A program made the translations under genes and the position numbers. 64,000 bases of DNA from Sanderia malayensis (Eukaryota > Cnidaria > Scyphozoa > Semaeostomeae > Pelagiidae). This document shows positions 22,816-34,539 of this stretch, one piece after another. Position 1 is the stretch's first letter. The number at the start of each line of letters is the position of its first letter. The stretch lies in assembly GCA_013076295.1 (NCBI GenBank), contig RQOL01000024.1, positions 3,487,158-3,551,157 of the forward strand, in the 5' to 3' direction. The notes beneath the pieces are model-generated. The model saw only the letters and a list, made by a program, of their open reading frames with translations. It searched no databases and was not told where the DNA came from.

Positions 22816-23619
22816 TTAGACAGGTATTGGGGTATAATTTGATGATTGTGTTTTTCTTAAAATAACTTCAGTATCTTGCTTTGTGTTGGAAAGATTTAGA
22901 AGTCCCTGGCTCTGGTCACGATCAAATAGAGAGCTTGTGTGACTCTGACTTTTTGAGGTAGTTGCTCTGGCGGAGGGCACAAGAAGACTTCCAGGAACCA
23001 TCAAAGTGTTATGGACTTTCTGTGTCAAAGTGGCCATATCTTCAGCAAATGCTTCATAATCCTGCAGATCAAAAGGTTTTGAGCTGTACCGTGCGTGTTC
23101 ATATCTCTCTGCAACCCTTTCACACAGGTCTTTGCAGTCCAAAAATGGGGCGTAGGGTGGATTTTGCAAAACTTCAAAATGTTCTCTCTTTGTTTTACCA
23201 GGCTTACAAGCAAGACAGACATCCACTCTGCACAGCAGATCGTCGAGACAGCTCATCAAATCGAAAGCTTTGCGTCTGTAAACAAACGTGCCTTCGTCCC
23301 TCTGCTCAACATACGATGACATCATCTCCTTGTTTCCCTGACCCTGGTCACACAACAACTTCGGTTCGGGCCTGATTTTCGAGATCAAATTAAAATATCT
23401 CTCGATCAATTTCTTCAACTTTTTAGGAGCATCACTCCCAACTGGAGTGGTGTGGGGCCCCTTTTTTGAAATAAGAAAGAGTCTTGACACATGACGATTT
23501 GCCCACAAGATAAAAAACAACAACACTGTGCCGACAAATATAATGGTGATAAGAAGCTTCTCTCCGCCAATTATTTGAAGCAGCTTTTTATCATTATGAG
23601 TCACAGCTTCTGAGGCCAT
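22816..23619 (-). CDS. C1orf43: C1orf43 / NICE-3 family membrane protein, intronless
   Basis: 267 residues from the ATG at 23619 (context aagATGg). A longer in-frame start at 23655 exists, but MASEAVTH aligns best with family N-termini. One transmembrane segment lies at about residues 15-40. KKGPHTTPVGSDAPKKLKK follows it and matches the conserved RRGPHxPVGxxAPKxLK of C1orf43. Further matches are EPKLL and RYEHARYSSKPFDLQDYEAF (known form GYETARYG..F). In humans C1orf43 is a Golgi/mitochondrial membrane protein linked to phagocytosis; its molecular activity is poorly known. Lack of introns contrasts with most genes here and may reflect retrocopying or an ancestral state. It is head-to-head with the gene starting at 24480, 860 bp apart. 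Confidence 0.88.
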   Translation of the reverse strand: MASEAVTHNDKKLLQIIGGEKLLITIIFVGTVLLFFILWANRHVSRLFLISKKGPHTTPVGSDAPKKLKKLIERYFNLISKIRPEPKLLCDQGQGNKEMMSSYVEQRDEGTFVYRRKAFDLMSCLDDLLCRVDVCLACKPGKTKREHFEVLQNPPYAPFLDCKDLCERVAERYEHARYSSKPFDLQDYEAFAEDMATLTQKVHNTLMVPGSLLVPSARATTSKSQSHTSSLFDRDQSQGLLNLSNTKQDTEVILRKTQSSNYTPIPV

Positions 23620-24479
23620 CTTTGACGGATCTTTTCTTTCAGTGTACTTGTACAATTAAAGCATCTACAGATGATTTTAAAACAACTCTGATGAAATATA
23701 GGCCCGAATGCAAGGAGAAGGAAAACAAAAGATAGGAACCGAGTACAAGTTAGACGAATGTTCGTCCACACGCATTCGTCCGACAATCAGTCACAGAATA
23801 GAGATCTTTGTGAATCAGTTCAGCTCAGTTTCATTGATTTCAAATTGCAAATTTCTCAACATAAAAGTACTCTTTAAGCTTTCAACAATTAAATAATTAC
23901 AAATTAAATTAAAATACAATAAACACATAAAAAGAGAGAAATACGTAACACGCTAGAGGATTTGTATGAAGGGGATTCTTAGGAGGAGCAATCAGGAAAT
24001 GGTACAGAATTTTAAAATCGTCTGAAAAACCTTTCAGATTTTAAACTTAATTTTCATGATAACTTGGTGTCAAAATATTTTCATTTGAAGGTCTTGATAA
24101 AAAATAAGGTACCGTATTTACTCGCCGCTCACTCGAGTAACTACGGTTGGTTGTACTTCATTTCAAACCATAAGCAAGAAAGTGACACTTGTCTCATTTC
24201 GTAAAAATGCTCTTATGCATTAGAAAATCTAAACCTTGGTGAAGCGGGGCGAATATTATTTGGCTCGGTTTAGCGGAGCGAATATCAGGGTCTTCATCCG
24301 AAAAGACAGAAAGTCCTGTTTACAACGAGGCGTTTGTATTTCATGTATACCACTTGAGAAAATCAAAGATGTCCCTTTGAGATGCCCCTGTCTGCCCCTC
24401 GTATTGCTGCCATGCATTCTACACTAAGCGCGCCCCGCCCACCCAACCCAGCCTCATCCATGCCAAAATCGAATTCAAA
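23620..24479. promoter_or_regulatory. Divergent intergenic region (possible shared promoter)
   Basis: The C1orf43-like gene starts leftward and a small five-exon gene starts rightward 860 bp apart. No TATA box or recognised factor site could be singled out. Position is the only evidence. Confidence 0.25.
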
Positions 24480-27400
24480 ATGGCTGGCCGTGCAAGCATG
24501 CGAGTTTTCTCAAGTATTTTGAAAGAGTCAGGAAAAAAGGGTTGTCAGGTATACTTGCTGTCTAAATAAGTTTGCAACTTCTTTTTATGATAAAATTAAC
24601 ATAAGTTATATTCCCAGTGATAAATGAATTTCTTATCATCAATAAAGCATTTTAACTTATTTCAAATTTACGAAACTTTTCTTGGCTAGGCCAAATTTAG
24701 GCCCTGGCGGCGTCGCAGAAAGTGAGTTTAATATTGATAAAGTCTTCAAATATTTCTACTTTCTTTTATTCTAGAGCTGTTTACAGCAAGCTTTGAAAAG
24801 GAATGCCGTTCAAAGTTCAAAAGGTTTATATAAATAGAGATAGATAAATGATAAAATACAAAATTACCACGCCCCCCCCACCACGTGCTCGTTGAGATGA
24901 GATTTAACATGTGAGTGAACCTAGAGAAGAAATTACTAGATCTTTGATGAAAAAAGCACCCTACTTTTCATGATTGTGTGTGGTGTGCAAGAACCAATTT
25001 TTGTTGTTCTACATGCTTGTTCCATTTTGTCCGAGGTTAATTTTAGTCTGTACAACAGAGTAGTACATTGATAAATCTGTTTTTGTTTGAAGGTATTCTT
25101 GCTGGCAGCATCACCATTCCGAACAGCACACGGACATTGTCTACCTCAGTTATACAGAATTTGTAAGTTGCCAAGACTCATCTATATGTTTCTCCACTCT
25201 GTTGGAGTGATTAGTTTGCTGCAGGCTTGCTGAGAGGGAGGATAGAATGCCCTTGGCCTGAAACTAGGAGGGACCTTTGGGAGTTATGAAGTTTTCATCA
25301 CCTGTGTTTATAATTACATCATCTCGTTTTGGTTTCCTTCATTCACATCATGCCCTTCCTTAAGCAATACTTGATAAACTGCATGAATTGCTAAGTTTTC
25401 ATCAAAAACCTATCAGTGGTTTATCAAGCGTTTAAATGTTTTCATATCAAACGTTTAAATGTTCTCATGAGACAAGCTTTGCATTTTTCGATAACTCCAT
25501 TTAGGCCTCAGTGATCTTCAGCAAGTGCATTAATACGGACAACTCTGCCCTTTTCCCTTTCGCATTTTAAAGAATTTGCACATGATTCATTGTGATGCTT
25601 ATTTTCAGGATGAAGACAGCTGCTTCTAGGTCTAATGGTAGATTCAAGATGCAGGAAATGCAACGCTGTGTTGCTGCATCGCTAAGTAAGTCTATGCACA
25701 CATTTTTATGACAAACCATGATTCAATGCAAACGTTAAACATGTTTGCGTTGCATGTTGTATTTGCTGCTGAACATTTTAACCTCAATGCACATTTTTAA
25801 TTTCATAAGAAACCTGTCTAAAGCTTCACTGGGGAAAGTTTCTTAATTTTAGGGCATTTTTCTACACATTTTACCATTAAAAGTTTCTTAAAAGTTTCTT
25901 AAAGGGCTACTCTCACCATATTTTTTTATTTCATTTCTGGGTAGTTTTTGACGTAAAAACAGGTACTGCACTTTTTAAATTTCGAAATTCGCTCATTAAC
26001 ACCTCTTTTCACGGCTCCAAAAGTGCGATTTTCAGGCCATTTCTGAAAATGTCGCGCAACATGAAACGATCTGGGCCGAGGTTGTGTGACGTAGATGCCG
26101 GAACGCAAAAAAACTTCTCTCTTTGGCTTCAGTATGGAAAAATCAACGTCGCGTCCGGTTTTCTCCCTTGTTTTCAATGATAAAGGGGGAGGGCGCACCA
26201 CACTGAAAAACTCGATAAAGTTGATGTACGTTGACATCTCACAGAAGGGCCGCACTAATAAGTTAATTGCTGGAGATGCGCCCGGTGAAAAATGAATTCT
26301 CGACAAAGGGGGCGTGATGGAAAATCTTCAAAGGTTCCGTCGCGCAGCCCCAGAGCTGCACTTTCACTGGAAAATCTCTGATAAACCAGCATGATCAGGC
26401 AGATCTGGCTCTATCATTTATTAACACCTTGAAAATACAATGAAGCACATCAATAGCATGCACGCGACTAAAATTCTTGAGAATGAGCGTTGTAAACGAG
26501 TTGTTTTTACTCAACTCAAAGTTATAATAAATGGTTCGTTTCTCCCACAGTGCAATTTATATTCTGTAGTTTTAGCCTTTTTATTTTTAGCAACTTTTTG
26601 TTGTGCAGTTGAAACTGTTATCATACTTTGCTGGACTGGTTGCTGCTTTTTTTGTCACAGCCCAGGCAGTATATATTTGAACGTATTTGTAGAGTTCCAA
26701 AATTCAGTAGATGTGGCTGGTGCCAAGTAATTTGATTGCTCTCAGTTTGGTTTTCATTGCTTTCATCGTTACGCGTATAAAATAAATGTTGGAAATTCTC
26801 AATATTCAAAGATTCAAAACAAGCAAGTCCAAGATAGATAAAAGAGTGTTCTGTTTTGTGTACGCTGTTGAGTATTGACAGTTCGATGACGTGCTGCTGA
26901 TAATCAACATACCCTGAAATGTTGTCCTTCAAGCGATAATTGGATCACGTTTGTAGAACATGAAAAGCGACTTCTAATTAGTGTGGGAATATCGGGTTTG
27001 ACAAAGTTAATCCAGATGGTAGTGCGCCCTGGCCCAAATACAAATGTTTTTTCAAACCACTTCAACACCATCATTACAAAGCTTATTGACATCTCCCCGT
27101 GTGTTTTTTTTTTAATTTTCGGCATTGTTAAGGGCTGAAAATTGACCCCAAAGCTGATGCAGTGACAATGGATTTTTCCAGTATTCACACGCCTCACGTT
27201 GTTATCTGTTCATCACTCAACCTCTTCCTTCCTTTCATTTGCGTTATAAACAACCAACTATGCGTGATCGTGAATATAATAAGTTTGTTTATCGTTTCCA
27301 TTTCCATCAGTTCTATAATCTATTTTATCACGTTTTGCCGTGTGCTTGGTTTTAGCAAGATAATTATGGATTATTTTTGTCTTTACTATTGGGTTTTTGT

Positions 27401-30034
27401 CAAAGATATTGAAATGCTAAAGTGATGCACTGTTAAAAAATTGCTCAAATTGAAATTGTTTGGTTGACATAACCATGGAGTTCTTGTTATAAATTATATA
27501 CCTTGGTGATTACATTGAAACCTAAGGCAAAGTAAAGGTGTATATTGTTGACAAAGTCAGACAATATGATCAAAACTAGAACACCAGTATGAAGCCCAAC
27601 ATTGTGCTGGAAAGTTTTTCTTCGAATTCACATTGAACTTGTGAAATCTTCGATCTCTGGACATTAATGTTCACACTCCTGGAAGGGATTTTCTAGTTTT
27701 TCTACACAGCTATGACCATAACTACACTTGAAATATTACCAAAATATGAGCTGCTGCTTCGAAAACATACCAGATAAGACAAATAGGGTTATTTTCATGC
27801 ATTATTAATCCAAAATAGCGGAATTCTGCTTTACCCGTGCCAGAACCTGTTCGGCCTAGCAATTTTACAATTTAGCAATTTTTAACTGACCCGATTTGGT
27901 TTAAACCTTATAAATGCATAGATAAGAGCTCACCAATTTTCCATACTATTAATTCTATCGAAAAATTGTTGAAAGAGAGCTTGCTCCTCTTTAATTGAAT
28001 AAATTTCGAATTCATACTGTTGTTTAAAACTATCCCGCACCACTGAAGACTGTATGTGAAGCTCGCTCGAGCGAGACTGCGACGTTGAGGTCGAAAAACA
28101 TGCCGGCTTGCAGCATAAGCGTGAGCAAATCATCCTCATTTTTGTAAAAAACTCACTTTTTCATGATAAACGAGGCATCAACAGATTCCTCAGATCCTGA
28201 ACTAGTTCGTGGCACGATTTAATTTTTTAAATACGACTTGGTTTTGACCATAATATGCAAAACATTGAATTGGTACTGAACACAATAAAATAAATTTCAT
28301 GCGTTCCGGCATCTACGTCACACCGGCCTCGCCCCAGTTTTCTTTTTGCCCGACTTTTTTCTGAAAATCGCACTTTTAGAGCCGTGAAAAGAGGTGTTAA
28401 TGAGCGAATTTCGAAATTTAAAATGTGCAGTACCTGTTTTTACGTCAAAAACTACCCAGAAATGAAATAAAAAAATATGGTGAGAGTAGCCCTTTAATTG
28501 GATATTTGAAAAAACGCACACATAGAATCAAAAACATCGAAAAACAAGTGAAAAATAGGGTTAAGCTGGAAAATTGATTTAATATACCGTAAATCCTCGA
28601 ATAAGCCCCCGGGGACTTATTTGCAAAAATGAATTTTTGGGTGGGGGCTTATTCGAGGGGGGGCTTATTTCAAAGTTTTGCTTTTTCCTCAAAGGTTGAC
28701 AGAAAAAGACGGCATAATTTTCTCAATCAGCTAACTTTTTTCACAAAGTGCTGTGTGAAGATCTAGCAAAACGTATAATTTGTTTATCATCACGAAAATC
28801 GCGTTTCTTTTTGCTTTTTTGTCTCCAGTCAAAGGAAGTGGTACTGTATAGCTATTGTCCTGTGGGTTCTTTCTCGAAATAAGATATTATTCTGCGCTTA
28901 TGCTTATTTGCGAAAATGATTTTTTTGGTGGGGGCTTAATCGAGGGGGGCTTATTCGAACGTGGGGGCTTATTCGAGGATTTTCATTTACCAGTAGAAGT
29001 TTCTTAAATTGTTTGGCCTTTTACCAGTGAGTTTCTTATAAAGCGGTTTTTATAAAAAAACGTGTAAGTCGAAGATCCAAGGGAACGGGATATTTGCTCG
29101 AGTTTTGCTCATCTATGCTCAGCCATTTTTATTTGTTTTTTTTTTTACTTATTAAACTAATTAATTTCAAGTTAATTGCTATGTATTGATTTCAGTTGCC
29201 ACCTCTCACTCTCCGTAACAGGTCTTCTGTCTAATGTGGCCATAACCGATGTCTCCTCCGCATCGTCCGATTGCGAAGTAATCGAAGGCTCTGAAGATGG
29301 CGAGGACGTTTGCTCTCAAGGGAAAAAGTACACGCGTCGTCGGTAATGTGAAAGATAATTGTCTCTGCTTGAAAACACAGAGGGTGTGCCTGTTTGTTTG
29401 GCGAAAACGTTTGAGAGCGGGCAGTGTGCGATAATTATTATTATACAGGCTTATGTTGATTGAGTCGACTCAATCTTGGATCTATTAATAATAATCTCTT
29501 TTCAAAGAAATGTGAAGAGAAAAACCTCCTGAATTCATGGTACGTGGATCTAAACGTACTTCCTTTGTCATACCGTCTATAATCTTTCCTATTATTGAAA
29601 GCATGTACAAGGTTTTCATCTGAAATACCTACTCTAGCTTTACTTTCTTTTATAAGGCATCTCCTCTCTCTATATATATTAGATATTCTAATAAAATGTC
29701 ACGCGTGGTTTTACTTATCTATGTTTTTACTTGATGTTTTGCTTGTCTTAGGTTATTGGTTCAAAACACAATGTAGCTATATGTGCGTTTTATATCGAGC
29801 CCACGTTTTTTGCGACCAGTCATCTTCTACTATATATTAGTGTATTTTGACAACTCGCATGCAGAAACGCATGGTTTTCTAACCATCGTGCAAACACATT
29901 TGATTGGACAAAATTAAGCATCATTGTGCATATGCACGCTTTTAATATCCTTCGTATACCTTCAGGCAAGACGTGACAAAGCAATCAGAGAGAGAATGAA
30001 TGGAGCGACGCAGAAGGTTCTCATTCCCAAATGA
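24480..30034 (+). CDS. Unrecognised small protein, five exons (about 130 residues)
   Basis: Exons 24480-24540, 25093-25162, 25609-25685, 29222-29342 and 29971-30034 join with matching phases to one open frame of about 130 codons. I do not recognise the family. The N-terminus (MAGRASMRVFSSILKESGKKG, continuing to NSTRTLSTSV) is basic and Ser/Thr-rich, like a mitochondrial presequence. A middle part reads MKTAASRSNGRFKMQEMQRC. Exon 4 has an acidic, SUMO-interaction-like SDCEVIEGSEDGEDV, then basic KYTRRRRDKAIRERMNG to the end. Weak points: the first donor (AGG|gttgtc) is non-consensus, and the last acceptor is chosen at 'gcaag' rather than 'ttcag' five bases earlier, which would stop after RQDVTKQSERE. 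Exon 3 also has its own ATG. Confidence 0.42.
25903..28493. mobile_element. TTAA-flanked element with about 200-bp TIRs, 2.6 kb
   Basis: The left end AGGGCTACTCTCACCATATT is the inverse of the right end at 28474-28493. The inverted match continues about 200 bases, to 'gacgtagatgccggaacgc' on the left and its complement near 28303. TTAA flanks both sides (25899-25902, 28494-28497). The interior has no transposase ORF; short ORFs at 25926-26306 (minus) and 28318-28521 (minus) are just the TIRs read as protein. Probably a piggyBac-like non-autonomous element. Confidence 0.75.
28585..28991. mobile_element. 'cgaataagcccc' family MITE
   Basis: The left end taccgtaaatcctcgaataa is mirrored by 'ttattcgaggattttcattt' at the right, with internal 'gggggcttattcgagg' repeats. 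Copies or relics are at 57762-58038 and 20190-20570. Confidence 0.7.
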
Positions 30035-30732
30035 CAATAATACTTTTATTCTTGGCGCACGTGTTCATTTTAGGGCCAACTGCGTTTAATAACAGTAAAC
30101 TGCTTTGTTTGAAGCGAACATAAAAATCATTACTGACATTTTCTACTGAAATGCAGTTTTCAGACTGAAATAAACATTATACTTGACGCAAACAGAGTGA
30201 ATATTTTTAAAAAACTATTTCGAGAACTCAGCACGAGTTAGAGTCGGGCCAGAAGACAATCATTGTCGGCAAATATCTTGTTCCCAGTTGTAATAAAGAA
30301 GACTTTATATTTAATCTTTAGTTATGTTTGGACGCTGCGGAAGACAGTAATTATTTTGGTTGTTGTTTTAAGTGAGTAGAGGATTGTGGGATAGTTAGAA
30401 AGACATGTTCGTTCTGTTCTTACAAAATGGCCATGTGTTAGTTTCTCTTCGACTCTTCTCAGATATTCCTTGCTAAGACCCTCAAGTATATAACACCAGT
30501 GAGCGTGGAGTGGAAAGAAATCCATCGGCTTGATATGTCGATATTTGATGGTCCTGTCCACATGGTACTTTGTTTTCATTTCACTCTATTTTCATTTTGA
30601 CCTATCATCATTTAGCTAAGCTAAATCGGGCTCCGCTTTTGCGTTTTCAAATGAAACCGCTGTCGACGTTTCTCAGTGTGACAGCTTCATTTTCGATTGC
30701 TTGTGGCTCCGAATTGAGAAGATTTAGAATTA

Positions 30733-31481
30733 CAATGGAATCCCGCTATAACGAACTCTGTAGGGACCGAGAAAATAGTTCACAACAGCGGGAGTTCGTT
30801 GTACAGAAGGGACATTTTTTTTATAAAGAATTCCAAACACAAATGGGCCAGAATGTCTGTCGGACCCTCCCTCAAGTATTTGCGCTTAAATGGCACACTA
30901 TATTGTTCCAAAAACAGTTTGCAGGATGACAACAGTTATTGCTTTGATAGATTGCAACAGGAAAAAATGCTCAAGCATGTTTAACAATGAAACATCACAA
31001 AGCAAAGTCGATATTACCACTTGATGTCAATTTTTTAATTACTATTTCTATTTTATCTACTTTTATTTCTTTCTGCTCTGTTAAACAAAAAAATCAGTGA
31101 TTTTGTTGCTTTTTGTTTCTCATTGCTACGTCATATAATTTCGAGAGGGAATTGATCTTCTTCGCATTTCGTTCCTTATTTCCGCACAAAAAAGGCTCGG
31201 TGTTTGAAGTCCATCCAGAGCTTGAAAAACTTCACCCTTGAGCTTGAAAAACTTCACCTTTGGCGATAAGTTTTCTCCAAAATTCGTTATATCGAGGGTA
31301 TTTGTAGTCAGGGGATCGGAAGTTTGGTTCGTAATAACGAGAGTTCTTTATATCCAGGGTTCGTTATACAGGGAGCATTTACAGTAAGATTTACTTCCCA
31401 GAATCCAAGGGATCGGAGTTTTAGTTCGTAATAGCGGGAAGTTCGTTATAATCGGGGTTCGTTATAGCGGGATTCCATTGT
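30733..31481. mobile_element. Tc1/mariner (pogo-like) MITE, 'cccgctataacgaac' family, copy A
   Basis: The left end caatggaatcccgctataac and right end gttatagcgggattccattg are perfect inverses, flanked by TA on each side. The interior is shared, in opposite orientation, with the copy at 62707-63428. No transposase ORF. Confidence 0.75.
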
Positions 31482-32479
31482 ATACTCAGTACATTGCACT
31501 CCGCTTTTGCGTTTTCAAATGAAAGCGCTGTTGACGTTTCTCATTGTGACAGCCTCGTTTTCGATCGCTTGTCGCCCCGAATTGAGAAAATATTGAATTA
31601 TATAGTTGATCAGAGTCAACATGAAAGTTCTCGATTATTGCTGCTGCGTAGCGGAACGAAGTGAAGCGGCTGCGCAGCAGAATATAATCGGGTCCTTCTC
31701 GAGAAAAATTCTCAGATGTTTGGATGTTTGTGTCAATGCAATTCAATGCGCCTACGCGTGGCCTCAAATCCTTTTCCGTTTAGCCGCATGCTGCTTTTGT
31801 TATCAATTCATCAATGGCGGTGCAGTGCAGAGCGAGATGTTTTAGATGTAGAAACATTGTGAAAACGATATTTGGTTGGCTTATCTGGTTTGGTTGTTAA
31901 CTTTAATTCGTGGTCAGAATCGAGAAGGCCCAAAAAAGCCATTTTTATTTTGACAAATCACAGGAGTTGCTTTCTTGTCGTGGGTATAAGTTGAAAAAAA
32001 TGAATGCCTGCAAGTGGAAGAGAAAAGCTGTGCGGAAGTATCGTAGGCCCCCAAAACTATATCATCATTTGCACCATCATTATGTATTTTATTGTTTTTA
32101 GCAGGGGGTATTGAAAGTAATCCCAGTCCAGAAAATCCTGATTTCAGATTTCAAATTGTTGATGTGCATTTAATTTGGTTTTCTTTTTAATCTGCGGTTT
32201 TCTACATTTATTCCTCTGTTTTTGGTATTGTTTTGTTTTCATGGTGAAGTCAACAAAGATTTGAATTTTATCTTCTGAGCGTACACCCTCTCTTGATTGA
32301 GAATAATTTGCTGAAATTTCAAAATCTAGCCATGAAACGTAAATAACAATAACAAGTATCAAATACAAGTGACACCATTCAATCACATCAAATATAGATA
32401 TTTAGGCTTCCAAGCACGCTAAACACCCTCTATATTTTTTTGAAGCACTCATTTCAAAACATATCGTTTTAATCAAATG

Positions 32480-32640
32480 CTCATGCTTTAGGGCCTGTTC
32501 ATATGAGCCCGCTTGCCGAGCCAGCTCACTCAGCGAGATCTCACCTACTCCCCAAATCCCATACAAAATTTGTGTTCTGTTCATATGAGAAAGCGGGCTG
32601 GCCCGCCAGGCGAGATCTCACTGCAGCACTGCAGCACATG
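32480..32640. repeat. Repeat with 'tgttcatatgag' arms
   Basis: 'gcctgttcatatgagcccgc' and 'ctgttcatatgagaaagcgg' occur as a direct pair 84 bases apart, with 'cgagatctcac' also repeated. A repeat family fragment; the ORF spanning it is not supported as a gene. Confidence 0.4.
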
Positions 32641-33005
32641 TCTTCATCCATGTCACTTTTCAGATCATCTCATCTCATTTCCAAAGCAGTCGGATCTGTC
32701 GCAGGGGCTTCTTTGTTAGATGCAGCAATATATGTACTAATGAGTTCTGCTAATCATTTAGTGATGCATTTGACCCACGCTTTTTCGAGTGGCGGTGTTT
32801 TTGATAGAATTTTACGTGCTGACCAAAATATGAGAAAGTCTTTCTGAACAGTGCCGGAAAGATGTTAATCTCGGAAACACCCATCTCTCAAGCTTGCTTT
32901 TTTCCATTCTCTTTTGCAGCCGTGGACAGGTCCGCACTGCAACAATTTGCAAGTGCGTATATTTTTTGAAAGTTCCCCTTTACCGCTTCCGCTTTTGATA
33001 AAGTA

Positions 33006-33191
33006 CAGTGGAATCCCGCTATAACGAACCCCGTTTATAACGAACTTCCCGCTATTACGAACTAAAACTCCGGTCCCTTTGATTCTGGGAAGTGGTTCTT
33101 CATAAAAAATGTCCCTTCTGTATAACGAACTCCCGCTATTGCGAACTACTTTCTCGGTCCCTACAGAGTTCGTTATAGCGGGATTCCACTG
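33006..33191. mobile_element. 'cccgctataacgaac' MITE, short copy B
   Basis: Ends cagtggaatcccgctataac and gttatagcgggattccactg are inverted, flanked by TA (33004-33005, 33192-33193). 186 bases; an internally deleted relative of the copies at 30733 and 62707. Confidence 0.8.
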
Positions 33192-33436
33192 TAGTCAAAA
33201 ATGACCATGCACACGATAAGGACAGGGTGCTCTCCTCAGAAGACCTGCATAACGTCTGATTTTTGCTCTAAAGTAGACAGGCCTAAATCGATTTGATTAT
33301 TCCGGCCGTATGAATACGTAGTTTGTTGGGACGACGACGCACTGTTATAAAAAACCTGATATGCGCGCGACTCGACCTTTTAAAAGAACAACGACGAGTG
33401 AGGCAAATTGTAGCCAAAAATCGACGCTAATTCGCA

Positions 33437-33700
33437 GACTTCTCAGTTTCCTTGAGCCTTCTCAGTTTCCTTGAGCCTTCTCAGTTTCCTCGAGCCTTTT
33501 CAGTTTCCTCGAGCATTTTCAGTTTCTTCGAGACTTCTCAGTTTCCTTGAGCCTTCTCAGTTTCCTTGAGCCTTCTTAGTTTCCTCGAGTCTTTTCAGTT
33601 TCCTCGAGCCTTTTCAGTTTCCTCGAGCATTTTCAGTTTCCTCGAGCATTCCTAGTTTCCTCGAGACTTCTCAGTTTCCTCCAGTCTTTTCAGTTTCTGT
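33437..33700. repeat. 19-bp minisatellite, about 14 copies
   Basis: The unit 'ttctcagtttccttgagcc' (variants ..cctcgagcc/cattt..) is repeated head to tail. The rest of 30035-35246 has no supported gene: only transposons, this array and AT-rich DNA. Confidence 0.92.
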
Positions 33701-34539
33701 AAAGTCTGCTCGCGGGCAAGATAGGTTGTGAAGAGGTTGTTTCGTGCATGTGTTGCCCGTCGTCTCGGTTGTGAAATATTAATTTTCGCAGTCTTAGTTT
33801 TAAGATTTCTTTGTGACGAACTTCGTCATTTTCATGGTATAATGAGCATACATACAACATGGAGCAAGTTGTTAAGTGCAACAGTTTTCTTTTGGTGCAG
33901 CGGATTTTTCAGCATCATTGTCATTGCATAAATTTCATTATGGAATATTTTGCCTTTGCCTAATTTGCGTAAATTAGCATAAGTTATCGTTTTAACTGAA
34001 AACTGTGTGGAGGGGACAGAGAGATGTGTCCTACCTTCTTGGGACCATTTGAATGCTTTTTTGCTTTGGATTACTGATTAGACTATGGACAAAATTTTCA
34101 TTTTAAAAAGAGAAAGCACTAGCCGATTCTCTGAAGCTGAAAAGTTAGAAACGTCATTAAAACTGGGATGGGAAAGCACACATGTTTCAGAATGAGATGA
34201 AATGATAAATAATTTTTCAAACACCACTCCACATGTCAGTTTATCTGCCGAATTCCCAGCCCCCAGCCTGATCATTGGGTCATGTTTTATTGGCCATGCT
34301 GATTCAGTGAGAGCAAAGAAAGCAGCGAAGAATCTCCAGAAAAATTAATGATTGCGTTTGATGTTGTAAACAACAAATAAGCCCATGAGCGTATATCTGG
34401 CCACTGGTAGTATAGTAAGAAAGACGTTTCGGGCTTGACCCGTTATCAGGAATGGTTACTGAAATATGTAGCACTTGCTTAAAAAACGATTTTAGAACAA
34501 CTTCACCACGACCCCAATCAAAACATGTAAATGGTGTTG

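Larger units (their letters stand above)
25806..29063. mobile_element. Outer layer of a nested transposon: 'ataagaaacc' MITE split by two insertions
   Basis: The left part (from 'cataagaaacctgtct', with 'aaagtttctta') and right part ('gtttcttataaagcgg', ending 'ataaaaaaacgtgta') match the ends of the MITE at 17427-17814. Between them sit the TTAA element 25903-28493 and the 'cgaataagcccc' element 28585-28991. It lies in the third intron of the small five-exon gene. Confidence 0.6.

Noticed and set aside
22962..23375. 137-codon plus-strand ORF
   Set aside because: It is antisense to the C1orf43-like coding exon and shows no family signal.
25926..26306. 126-codon minus-strand ORF
   Set aside because: It lies almost entirely within the TIR of the TTAA element; part of the same reading recurs in the inverted TIR at 28318-28521, so it reflects the repeat and not a gene.
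32503..32847. 114-codon plus-strand ORF
   Set aside because: It begins inside a repeat ('tgttcatatgag' arms), with no recognisable domain or splice partner.
33437..33700. Regular 19-bp repeats resembling a CRISPR-like array
   Set aside because: Units are directly head to tail without unique spacers, in a eukaryotic intergenic region; it is a minisatellite.
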